Under the pieces are notes generated by a model. The model was not told the origin of the DNA, searched no databases, and saw only the letters and a list, made by a program, of their open reading frames with translations. Positions 16,350-20,841 of a DNA stretch of 20,841 bases are shown piece after piece. Source of the DNA: a virus. The position numbers were made by a program, and so were the translations under genes. The stretch is from IMG/VR virus record IMGVR_UViG_3300034106_003848, positions 1-20,841 of that record; one strand, written 5' to 3'. Positions within the stretch are counted from its first letter, which is position 1, and each line of letters opens with the position of its first letter.

Positions 16350-16361
16350 ATGCATCGCCCC

Positions 16362-16880
16362 TCACTCCACCCCGAAGCCGCACGCTTCCCTCACCAGTTC
16401 CCTAACCCCCGGCAGACCGATCTTCTTCGCCAGCCTGTAGGCTTTCCGACCATAGGCTGGACTGCGGGCGATTCGTTCCACGGCGACCGCCACGCTCGCC
16501 GGAGTGGATTGGTTGCGCTCCCGAATCCGTTCCCGCATTGCCAGATTCTCCGCCGTCACTGCGGCTTTCCTATCTCTCCGCTGGCCGGTGAATCCCTGCC
16601 AGCGGCTGCGCTTTGCATATCGGCGGATTGCCCAGTATGCCCGTGCATGGTCGCCGCGGGCTATGTCGCATTGCCCGTAGTTTCGGGCCAGCCAGTGAGC
16701 GTACATCTTCGAAGCCGCCTCTTCTGCGGCTTCCGGGTCCAGCCCGTCGAATGATGCTGCGATTCTCAGCATGTCCCACAAGGCTTTGTGTTGCTCCCCC
16801 CGCAAGTCCCCCGGCCGATAGGCTTCGCGGGGATAATTGCAGGCCACAACGTTACAACCGAGGGTGTCGAAAGCATTCAT
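16362..16880 (-). CDS. Unknown basic helical protein, first leftward gene
   Basis: This 172-aa protein starts at ATG 16880 behind a strong GGAGGATACA site that is itself part of the three-copy control motif. I do not recognise the family. The N-terminus reads MNAFDTLGCNVVACNYPREA. The centre is helical with YAHWLARNYGQCDIARGDHA. Residues around 95-130 are very basic (RRYAKRSRWQGFTGQRRDRK), and the C-terminus is a run of short helices (VAVAVERIARSPAYGRKAYR). The basic helical build would suit DNA or RNA binding, for example a regulator, but no helix-turn-helix can be claimed. As the promoter-proximal gene it is the best candidate for a regulator of the divergent region. Confidence 0.7.
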   Translation of the reverse strand: MNAFDTLGCNVVACNYPREAYRPGDLRGEQHKALWDMLRIAASFDGLDPEAAEEAASKMYAHWLARNYGQCDIARGDHARAYWAIRRYAKRSRWQGFTGQRRDRKAAVTAENLAMRERIRERNQSTPASVAVAVERIARSPAYGRKAYRLAKKIGLPGVRELVREACGFGVE

Positions 16881-16883
16881 TGT

Positions 16884-16906
16884 ATCCTCCACTATAGATA
16901 GCACAC
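16884..16906 (-). promoter_or_regulatory. Control motif copy 1 (leftward)
   Basis: Read leftward this is GTGTGCTATCTATAGTGGAG followed by GAT, ending three bases before the ATG of the 172-aa gene. It shares GTGCTATCTAT-N-GTGGAG with the rightward copy at 17001. The GGAGGA ribosome site lies inside it. It may be a phage-type promoter, an operator or a conserved 5' leader. Confidence 0.5.
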
Positions 16907-16922
16907 TTGCCCGAAACAATTC

Positions 16923-16938
16923 CGGAGAACGTTCTCCG
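16923..16938. promoter_or_regulatory. Perfect 16-bp palindrome, candidate operator
   Basis: CGGAGAACGTTCTCCG is a perfect inverted repeat with no spacer. It lies between the leftward start and an AT-rich stretch (CTCTATATACTATCG) that could hold a leftward -10 element (TAGTAT or TATAGA in that direction). The size and symmetry fit a dimeric repressor site for the divergent region. Confidence 0.5.
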
Positions 16939-17000
16939 AATCACTCTCTATATACTATCGACAATCCGACGGAACGCAACAATTATTTTTTGGGTCATCG

Positions 17001-17034
17001 GTGCTATCTATTGTGGAGAGTGCGTAAGGGAGTG
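17001..17034 (+). promoter_or_regulatory. Control motif copy 2 (rightward)
   Basis: GTGCTATCTATTGTGGAG followed by AGTGCGTAAGGGAGTG. The first 18 bases match the leftward copy at all but one position, and the last 23 match copy 3 at 21 of 23. A T-rich run (ATTATTTTTTGGG) lies just upstream. Confidence 0.5.
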
Positions 17035-17044
17035 TGAGGCGTGT

Positions 17045-17072
17045 TTGTAACGCTTTACGCTTCCGATACACT
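17045..17072 (+). promoter_or_regulatory. Possible sigma70-like promoter, rightward
   Basis: TTGTAA and TACACT are separated by 16 bases. Both boxes are imperfect and the spacing is one short of ideal. The place, between control motif copies 2 and 3 and upstream of the rightward operon, is suitable. Confidence 0.25.
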
Positions 17073-17177
17073 CCCCGGCCGGCTTGCGAGTTCGGCCGGT
17101 GCCGTGTTTCGCACACTGGTACGGGTTATGCCGCCAGGTTTCGCCTGAAAATTTCTTCGGATTTTTTCTTGTGAAGT

Positions 17178-17211
17178 GTGCTGTTCACTGTGGAGAGTGT
17201 GCAAGGGAGTG
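17178..17211 (+). promoter_or_regulatory. Control motif copy 3 (rightward)
   Basis: GTGCTGTTCACTGTGGAG followed by AGTGTGCAAGGGAGTG. It aligns with copy 2 over 34 bases with about 28 identities, 177 bp downstream. Its end forms the left arm of a 7-bp hairpin (AGGGAGT/ACTCCCT, 17204-17225), which copy 2 lacks. Confidence 0.5.
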
Positions 17212-17241
17212 ACGTATAACTCCCTGTGTATGCGGGCAGTC

Positions 17242-17283
17242 AAAGGAGGTGTTACCTTGCTTGGTGCTATCCGGTCGCCTTGA
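17242..17283 (+). promoter_or_regulatory. Extended Shine-Dalgarno with possible 8-codon leader peptide
   Basis: AAAGGAGGTG (17242-17251) is a ten-base match to the anti-Shine-Dalgarno consensus. Five bases later a TTG could start an 8-codon reading frame (LLGAIRSP) ending with TGA at 17281. It lies about 140 nt before the first real start codon and upstream of the ribozyme. It may be a leader peptide, a ribosome standby site or chance. Confidence 0.3.
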
Positions 17284-17315
17284 GCGATGTGGGGAAAACC
17301 GGCCCCTTTTATGCA

Positions 17316-17369
17316 GGCCGAAACTGGACGGGCGTCCAGTCCGCCAGTTATGCTGGCGCTGATGAGGCC
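17316..17369 (+). ncRNA. Type II hammerhead ribozyme (self-cleaving)
   Basis: All core elements of a hammerhead ribozyme are present in the right order. The 3' strand of stem II, GGCC (17316-17319), is followed by GAAA (17320-17323), whose last A pairs with T17340 to open stem III. Stem III is CTGGAC/GTCCAG with a GGGC loop (17324-17339). Next come T17340 and C17341, the cleavage-site nucleotide. Stem I is CGCCAG/CTGGCG with a TTATG loop (17342-17358), then the conserved CTGATGA (17359-17365), and the other half of stem II, GGCC (17366-17369). Stems III and I are closed, so the open stem is II: a type II topology, the kind known from bacteria and phages. Cleavage is predicted between 17341 and 17342, 46 nt before the start of the 67-aa gene. 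Stem II is only four base pairs, and loop-loop tertiary contacts cannot be confirmed by eye. Confidence 0.9.
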
Positions 17370-17387
17370 AATTCCTTGGAGGTTGCT

Positions 17388-17591
17388 ATGAGCAACAGTC
17401 CGTACAGGCGGGCCTGGGCAGTGGTGAAGATTTTCACTGCTGCTCCCGGGTTCGGGCCTGGGCAATTCGTATTCCTCGGGCAGGACAACTTCCGGCCCGA
17501 TGAGTCGCAGATCGACTTTGAACGTCGCGTCTGCGAGCGGTTTGACATCGACAATCGCCATCGGTTGCGCTATGTCGAAATCGACATGTGA
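17388..17591 (+). CDS. 67-aa protein directly downstream of the hammerhead
   Basis: The start ATG has GGAGG five bases upstream, 9 nt after the ribozyme. A longer in-frame reading through the ribozyme is rejected because it would need translation of the structured leader. The product begins MSNSPYRRAWAVVKIFTAAP and ends RHRLRYVEIDM, a small alpha/beta-looking domain with GFGPGQFVFLGQDNF in the middle. I do not recognise the family. It is the first gene of the rightward transcript and lies between two structured RNA elements, so its translation may be set by RNA processing. Confidence 0.75.
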   Translation: MSNSPYRRAWAVVKIFTAAPGFGPGQFVFLGQDNFRPDESQIDFERRVCERFDIDNRHRLRYVEIDM

Positions 17592-17597
17592 CGGGAT

Positions 17598-17794
17598 CCG
17601 AGTCCGGGCAGGTGGATGCGGCTAACGGGCGAACGCCCAAGTAAGTCCGAATGCTGCCTGCCTGGGCTCGGTTGCCGGTGTCCGAATAGCCCCCTCTGGG
17701 CAAAACGCATTCGACGGGGTGCGTAGTCAACGCGGGGAGGACCGCCACGCAAGTGGCCTGCGATCCAACCGTTGGCGCAGAGGGTGCTATTCGG
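17598..17794 (+). ncRNA. Candidate structured RNA with two long stem domains
   Basis: The 240 nt between the 67-aa gene and the next one hold no gene but fold strongly. Domain A is a 15-bp stem (17598-17612 with 17657-17671, two G-T wobbles) enclosing a GGGC/GCCC hairpin with a GAAC loop (17627-17638). Domain B is closed by a 17-nt stem with one mismatch (17682-17698 with 17778-17794). Inside it are a 7-bp hairpin (17706-17723), a GCCAC-GCAA-GTGGC hairpin with a GNRA loop (17744-17757) and a CCAA/TTGG hairpin (17765-17775), so B is a multi-branch junction. CGAATGC (17648-17654) can also pair with GCATTCG (17708-17714), a possible A-B pseudoknot or switch. I cannot match it to a known RNA class. 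The strand is inferred from the flanking genes; the stems exist on both. Confidence 0.6.
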
Positions 17795-17831
17795 CTGCCG
17801 CTTGGTAGTCGGTTCTTTCATGGAGGTGCGT

Positions 17832-18647
17832 ATGGTCGCAAGATCACGCACCGCCCGGCCGCTCGGTGTCGTTCTGCACCGGGGCCAGTCGCCGTTCGAT
17901 GGCGCGCCGTATGTGGTCATCATGCCACTCGGCAAGTCTGGGAACGTCAAGACGGGCAAGATGCTCCAGACCTATATCATTAGGTCGCACATGCATCCGG
18001 TCCAGGCGGTGCGTTCAGGTGGCGATTCGGCCATCTGCGGTGATTGCCCGATGCGTGGGCTGGTGACGTTTCCGAAGCGTACGCCGAGGAAGAAACGCCA
18101 GCGCCACCGGGCCTGTTATGTCAACGTCGGGCAGGGACCGGCCATGGTCTACGGTGCGTTCAAACGTGGACGCTATGTGGACTATGTGCCTGCCCTGCAT
18201 GATCAGTTCATCCGGGGCCGGAAGGTGCGATTCGGCACCTACGGCGAGCCGGTGCTGATCCCGCTGGAGCTGGTGGCTCATCTGGCCAGTCTGTCGGCCG
18301 GCTGGACGGGCTACACCCACCAGTGGGCGAACCTCGCCTTTCGGGGCTACCAGCGGTTTCTCATGGCGTCTGTCCATGGCAAGACCGGGCCCTGGTCCCG
18401 GGAGCATGCGAAGAGTCTCGGCTGGCGAACCTTCCGCACCATGCGGGATGGCGAGCCGGACGACGAGGAGGTTCTCTGCCCGGCATCTGCCGAGGCGGGG
18501 AAGCGGTTGACCTGCGAGCGGTGCAACCTGTGCGACGGTGCCGGAAGGCGCAGGGCCGGGCTGCAACTGGTGGACGTTTACATCCCCGGGCACGGTGGCA
18601 AGGCGATTATGTCTGCCATCCGCCACCTGCCCATCCTTCAGGCGTGA
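17832..18647 (+). CDS. DUF7227-like Cys-containing phage protein
   Basis: This 271-aa protein starts at ATG 17832 with GGAGG upstream; ATG 17820 is an alternative four codons earlier. Conserved-looking blocks are AICGDCPMRG (68-76), RACYVNVGQGPAMVYGAFKR (94-112), VRFGTYGEPVLIP (132-144), GWTGYTHQW (157-165), ASVHGK, GWRTFR (197-202), EVLCPAS (213-219) and TCERCNLCDG (227-236), then PGHGGKAIMSAIRH. Together they match a phage family I remember as DUF7227, with CGDC, CYV, GYTHQW and C..C.LC signatures. The cysteines could bind zinc or an Fe-S cluster. Members are often near DUF932-type genes, as here; their function is unknown. The long 5' region is the candidate structured RNA. Confidence 0.8.
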   Translation: MVARSRTARPLGVVLHRGQSPFDGAPYVVIMPLGKSGNVKTGKMLQTYIIRSHMHPVQAVRSGGDSAICGDCPMRGLVTFPKRTPRKKRQRHRACYVNVGQGPAMVYGAFKRGRYVDYVPALHDQFIRGRKVRFGTYGEPVLIPLELVAHLASLSAGWTGYTHQWANLAFRGYQRFLMASVHGKTGPWSREHAKSLGWRTFRTMRDGEPDDEEVLCPASAEAGKRLTCERCNLCDGAGRRRAGLQLVDVYIPGHGGKAIMSAIRHLPILQA

Positions 18648-18655
18648 GGTGTGAC

Positions 18656-18895
18656 ATGAGCGACGAGCAACTGGGGCCTATTGAACCCAGGCAGATGCGG
18701 TATCCGGTGCCGCCGGTCTGCACTGCCCAATGGGATCAGGATGCATGGGACAAGTGGATCGCAGCATACGGGGTGCCGGAACCGCTGGTGATAAAGACCG
18801 TAATCGGTGATCGGCATGCTGTGGGCCGGAACGCGCAGGGCTACCTGGTCTATCGGCTCAACGTCGAAGGGGAGGTGCGACATGCTGAAGAGTGA
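18656..18895 (+). CDS. 79-aa hypothetical protein
   Basis: The start at ATG 18656 follows the shared GAGGTGTGAC leader 8 nt after the previous stop. The protein begins MSDEQLGPIEPRQMRYPVPP and has a Trp-rich centre (AQWDQDAWDKWIAAYGVP), then a short beta-rich end (DRHAVGRNAQGYLVYRLNVE). I do not recognise the family. The sequence looks like a small soluble protein that may bind a partner through the Trp-rich face. It overlaps the next gene by 14 nt. Confidence 0.7.
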   Translation: MSDEQLGPIEPRQMRYPVPPVCTAQWDQDAWDKWIAAYGVPEPLVIKTVIGDRHAVGRNAQGYLVYRLNVEGEVRHAEE

Positions 18896-19118
18896 TGCAC
18901 ATGTGCGAATCCCGTCACCGATGACGGCCCAGTATCTCATCGATTTCTGCAGGGCCAACGGCGGCAGCAAGGGGGACCATGAGGTCTACGCCCACGTGTC
19001 CGATGGCGCTGTGACCTTGTGCCTGGTAAAGCGCCTGGTTGATCGCGGCGAAGGCCAGCCCAACGGCAAAGTGTGGGCGACCCGCGTTCTTCCCCAACTT
19101 CTAGATCGGGAGGTGTGA
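18882..19118 (+). CDS. 78-aa hypothetical protein
   Basis: This 78-aa product starts at ATG 18882 behind GGAGGTGCGAC, inside the end of the previous gene. It reads MLKSDAHVRIPSPMTAQYLI, then CRANGGSKGDHEVYAHVSDG and a C-terminal LCLVKRLVDRG segment. The alternating pattern of the middle part suggests a small alpha/beta fold. There is no family I recognise. It belongs to the dense rightward operon and is followed after one base by the ATG of the TGA-interrupted gene. Confidence 0.7.
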   Translation: MLKSDAHVRIPSPMTAQYLIDFCRANGGSKGDHEVYAHVSDGAVTLCLVKRLVDRGEGQPNGKVWATRVLPQLLDREV

Positions 19119-19119
19119 C

Positions 19120-19302
19120 ATGCCCGACTACGACTGACTGGGCTACGGGCTGCTGCTGAAATTCAGCAACGGCACCGTGTTCATGCAGGGTGACGAGGCG
19201 TCGGAACTGTACGACCAACTGGAGGCGTGTGCCACCAGTGAAGAGATCGATCTGCTTCTAGGTGACTACGCCGAAATGGCGAAGGAGGAAAGCGATGAGT
19301 AG
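19120..19302 (+). pseudogene. 60-codon small gene with in-frame TGA at codon 6
   Basis: A start ATG with a textbook GGGAGGTGTGAC leader is followed by only five codons (MPDYD) and then TGA (19135-19137). The same frame continues open for 54 more codons with clear coding character: LGYGLLLKFSNGTVFMQGDE, then SELYDQLEACATSEEIDLLL and an acidic end. The end overlaps the DUF932-like start. A Trp codon (TGG) would fit in place of TGA (DWLGYG). TGA ends many neighbouring genes, so genome-wide recoding is unlikely. Options are a nonsense mutation, read-through, re-initiation downstream or a sequencing error. The product resembles small acidic proteins seen in phage operons, with no known function. 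Confidence 0.6.
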
Positions 19303-20020
19303 CCTGTGTCTCCACGCCGGCGGAAAGCTGGCTGGACTGGATGAGATCAGGGGTCTGGCAATGCCGGCCCCTACGGAAACGTGGACCCCTGTGCCCCATG
19401 ATCTGGTCATCGATCAGGTGACCAGAACCGTGGAGTCGTCGGGCCTGGCAGTCAGCGAGCGGTCATTCGCCATTGCCAAGGACGGGATGCGCATGTTCGG
19501 CATCCTCACCCTGGCAGGTGGCACGGACTATGCGACGACGATTGGGGTGCGGAACAGCCATGACAAGACCTTCCCTGTCGGGCTGGCACTGGGGAGTCGG
19601 GTGTTCGTCTGCGACAACCTCGCCTTCTCCAGCGAGGTGACGATCAGCACCAAGCACACACGCTATGTGCTGGACAGGTTGCCCCGGCTGATCGCAGACG
19701 GGGTGGCCCGGCTTGTGCAGAGGCGGGTCCACCAGGAGCGCAGGCTGGAGGTCTACAAGGAGACGCCCGTGCAGGGGCTGGCACACCTGCATGATCTGGT
19801 GCTGCGGACCTATCGGGCCAAGGCCATCCCGGCCCGTGCGATTGCCGAGGTCTTGCAGGAATACGAGGAGCCGAAGCATCCGGAGTTCCGGCAGCCGACG
19901 CTCTGGGCCTACTTCAATGCGGTCACCGAGGTTCTCAAGACCTACGGTGAACTGCAACCCCGGACGCAGCGGCTGCACGGGGTGATCGATGCCGACTGCC
20001 CGAAACTTCTGGCGGTCTAG
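19295..20020 (+). CDS. DUF932-like protein
   Basis: This 241-aa protein starts at ATG 19295 with a strong AAGGAGG site; the start overlaps the preceding frame's stop. The blocks VPHDLVIDQVTRTVESSG, AKDGMRMFGILTLAGGTDYA, TIGVRNSHDKTFPVGLALGS and VFVCDNLAFSSEVTISTKHT are the typical core of DUF932 proteins, which are common in plasmids and phages. The usual second half is short here. The C-terminal 80 residues are helical and basic. DUF932 proteins have no settled function; a role in replication or counter-defence has been suggested from gene neighbourhoods. It sits with a DUF7227-like gene, a pairing I recall from other phages. Confidence 0.85.
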   Translation: MSSLCLHAGGKLAGLDEIRGLAMPAPTETWTPVPHDLVIDQVTRTVESSGLAVSERSFAIAKDGMRMFGILTLAGGTDYATTIGVRNSHDKTFPVGLALGSRVFVCDNLAFSSEVTISTKHTRYVLDRLPRLIADGVARLVQRRVHQERRLEVYKETPVQGLAHLHDLVLRTYRAKAIPARAIAEVLQEYEEPKHPEFRQPTLWAYFNAVTEVLKTYGELQPRTQRLHGVIDADCPKLLAV

Positions 20021-20030
20021 GAGGCGAGCA

Positions 20031-20240
20031 ATGGAAGACCGACACGTTGTGCATCTGGTCTTGACCGAGGAGCAGCAGGCCCAGTTGCGGCATGCGGTGG
20101 CCTACTGGGCCGACCTCAAGCGATTGTGGCGGGAGGAGGCTGGACTCCCGTACACTGCCCATGAAATCGCAGCCGAACAGGTGGCCGATATGGTGTGGAA
20201 GTTAACCGAGGAGGTGCGAGATGCTGAAGCGAATGCGTGA
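20031..20240 (+). CDS. 69-aa helical hypothetical protein
   Basis: The start at ATG 20031 follows GGAGGCGAGCA ten bases after the DUF932-like stop. The protein is short and helical: VVHLVLTEEQQAQLRHAVAY, then WADLKRLWREEAGLPYTAHE, then EQVADMVWKLTEEV. It looks like a small helix bundle that could dimerise. No family is recognised. Its last 20 nt overlap the next gene, whose start lies in the typical leader GAGGTGCGAG. Confidence 0.7.
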   Translation: MEDRHVVHLVLTEEQQAQLRHAVAYWADLKRLWREEAGLPYTAHEIAAEQVADMVWKLTEEVRDAEANA

Positions 20241-20583
20241 TCGGGTGCGGACTGCGGTCGCCACCCGCGTGAACCAGTGGCTGGACGCTGCGATCAACCC
20301 CAGGCTGGGGCGTGCGTTGGAGGCAACAGCCGAGGCGATGGCGTCCGACAAGACGCTGGCCGAGCAGGTCGCCCGCAAGATGAAGATCGACTACGAAGAC
20401 TTGGCCTACCACGTAGACGCGGAGGATGTGGCCATGCACATGGACGCCAGCGATGTGGCGGGTCATATCGACACCAGCGACATTGCCTCCGAGGTCAGCG
20501 TGGACACGGACGATGTGGTGGACCGGCTGGACTACAGGGCTCTGGCCCATGCCCTGCTACAGGAAGCGAGGGCCGGGCGATGA
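20221..20583 (+). CDS. 120-aa protein with tandem nonapeptide repeats
   Basis: The first 50 residues are basic and helical (MLKRMRDRVRTAVATRVNQW). From about residue 56 a 9-residue unit repeats: DYEDLAYHV, DAEDVAMHM, DASDVAGHI, DTSDIASEV, then less regular VDTDDVVDRL and DYRALAHAL. The pattern is D-x-x-D-(L/V/I)-A-x-x-(V/M/I). Repeats like this occur in phage proteins and would make a regular amphipathic, acidic surface. Function is unknown; an adaptor or DNA-mimic-like role is speculative. The stop overlaps the next start as ATGA. Confidence 0.75.
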   Translation: MLKRMRDRVRTAVATRVNQWLDAAINPRLGRALEATAEAMASDKTLAEQVARKMKIDYEDLAYHVDAEDVAMHMDASDVAGHIDTSDIASEVSVDTDDVVDRLDYRALAHALLQEARAGR

Positions 20584-20786
20584 CGCTGGCACAATTGGAA
20601 AGCCTGATGGAAAAGGTCAACTCCGACTACCCAGGAGGCTATCCGTGCAAGTATGGGCATGCCTCATGCTCGCCCGACCGCACGGGCGGTAGGTGTTCCG
20701 ATGAGTTGTGGCAGCAGCCGTGCAGCGATGAGTCCCGGGATGAGTACTTGGAGCGAATGGGGGTGAGTGATGTGTCCGATGTGTGA
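20580..20786 (+). CDS. 68-aa small Cys-containing protein
   Basis: ATG 20580 overlaps the previous TGA (ATGA), a sign of coupled translation. The product starts MTLAQLESLMEKVNSDYPGG and has four cysteines in YPCKYGHASCSPDRTGGRCS and WQQPCSDE, then an acidic tail (RDEYLERMGVSDVSDV). The spaced Cys suggest a small metal site or disulfides. I do not recognise the family. It overlaps the next start by 17 nt. Confidence 0.6.
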   Translation: MTLAQLESLMEKVNSDYPGGYPCKYGHASCSPDRTGGRCSDELWQQPCSDESRDEYLERMGVSDVSDV

Positions 20787-20841
20787 CTGCTGCGAGGCGG
20801 CATGGGCTGCCCCGCTGGGTTCTCTGTGGCATGCCTGCTGT
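20770..20841 (+). CDS. Cys-rich small protein, N-terminal part
   Basis: The reading frame from ATG 20770 is open to the right edge (24 codons): MCPMCDCCEAAWAAPLGSLW, then HACC. A CPMCDCC cluster suggests metal binding. The start has GGGGGTGAGTG just before it, a weak ribosome site. It overlaps the end of the previous gene. It is cut by the window edge, so the length is unknown. Confidence 0.45.
   Translation, partial: MCPMCDCCEAAWAAPLGSLWHACC

Larger units (their letters stand above)
15993..16361. other. 369-nt non-coding stretch with hairpins and G-runs
   Basis: No convincing gene is present. On the plus strand it carries repeated G-runs (including eight consecutive G near 16190), several GC-rich hairpins (for example TCGCCG/CGGCGA at 16203-16220 and GCAACGG/CCGTTGC at 16255-16273) and the two terminator-like structures listed separately. 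It separates the first leftward gene from the rest of the late block, so it could hold a terminator for the first gene and a promoter or a small RNA before the Cys-rich gene. I see no convincing sigma70-type promoter. Confidence 0.5.

Noticed and set aside
16923-16938. LexA/SOS box
   Set aside because: It contains GAACGTTC, but the GAAC-N4-GTTC spacing of the Gram-positive type box is missing. A generic operator is the safer call.
17226-17387. N-terminal extension of the 67-aa protein through the ribozyme
   Set aside because: The in-frame ATG at 17228 has no suitable ribosome site and the extension reads through the hammerhead with Cys/Trp-rich non-protein-like sequence. ATG 17388 has GGAGG at ideal distance.
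17592-17831. tRNA, known riboswitch or other self-cleaving ribozyme in the second structured region
   Set aside because: No acceptor/T-loop pattern and no convincing match by eye to twister, pistol, HDV-like or common riboswitch cores, so it is left as an unassigned structured RNA.
18015-18626. Minus-strand frame opposite the DUF7227-like gene
   Set aside because: It is a shadow of a well-supported plus-strand gene, with no motif or ribosome site.
19120-19302. Genome-wide recoding of TGA to Trp
   Set aside because: TGA serves as the functional stop in many genes here, including ATGA overlaps, and Trp is encoded by TGG throughout.
1-20841. CRISPR array, IS element, integrase or attachment site
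   Set aside because: No regularly spaced repeats, no transposase or integrase frames and no terminal inverted repeats were seen.

Overview
The window looks like part of a high-GC, double-stranded DNA tailed bacteriophage (or a prophage or metagenomic contig from one). A leftward block of about 16 kb carries virion-assembly genes: a large terminase, portal, scaffold, major capsid and decoration protein, plus accessory and hypothetical genes. A rightward block of about 3.6 kb carries small, tightly packed genes of mostly unknown function. I see no integrase, tRNA, rRNA, IS element or CRISPR array. The host cannot be fixed from the sequence. The gene repertoire resembles uncultured phages of environmental GC-rich bacteria, with planctomycetes a possible host, but that is an impression from memory only.

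Leftward block (minus strand, read from 16880 down to 1). It begins with an unknown 172-aa gene and a roughly 370-nt non-coding stretch with strong hairpins. Next come an extremely cysteine-rich 374-aa protein, three small phage proteins, a 493-aa polyvalent-protein-like gene, a 364-aa unknown and a 224-aa ADP-ribosyltransferase-like protein. The capsid cassette follows (scaffold, major capsid, head decoration) and is closed by a clear intrinsic terminator at 7803-7844. After it come a 48-aa microprotein, a Pro/Gly/Gln-rich protein, a GT-A-type glycosyltransferase, a zinc-ribbon protein in the small-terminase position, an overlapping four-Cys microprotein, the large terminase, a 106-aa protein, the portal, two hypothetical proteins and the N-terminus of a LamG/concanavalin-like protein that runs off the left edge. 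Many junctions are ATGA, TGATG or TAATG overlaps, as expected for a translationally coupled operon.

Control region (16881-17387). The two blocks diverge here. A roughly 18-34 nt motif occurs three times: once facing left, immediately before the first leftward gene, and twice facing right. There is also a perfect 16-bp palindrome. The rightward leader contains an extended Shine-Dalgarno-like sequence and then a complete type II hammerhead ribozyme (17316-17369) that ends 18 nt before the first rightward start codon.

Rightward block (17388 to the right edge). A 67-aa gene is followed by 240 nt of non-coding DNA that folds into two long stem domains, a candidate structured RNA. Then come a DUF7227-like Cys-rich protein, two small proteins, a small gene with an in-frame TGA at codon 6, a DUF932-like protein, a 69-aa protein, a protein with nonapeptide repeats and two small Cys-containing proteins, the last cut by the right edge. 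Several of these genes share a nearly identical ribosome-binding cassette (GGAGGTGYGAC then ATG). The most notable features are the hammerhead ribozyme, the second structured RNA and the three-copy control motif. Together they suggest that this early-type transcript is processed or regulated at the RNA level.
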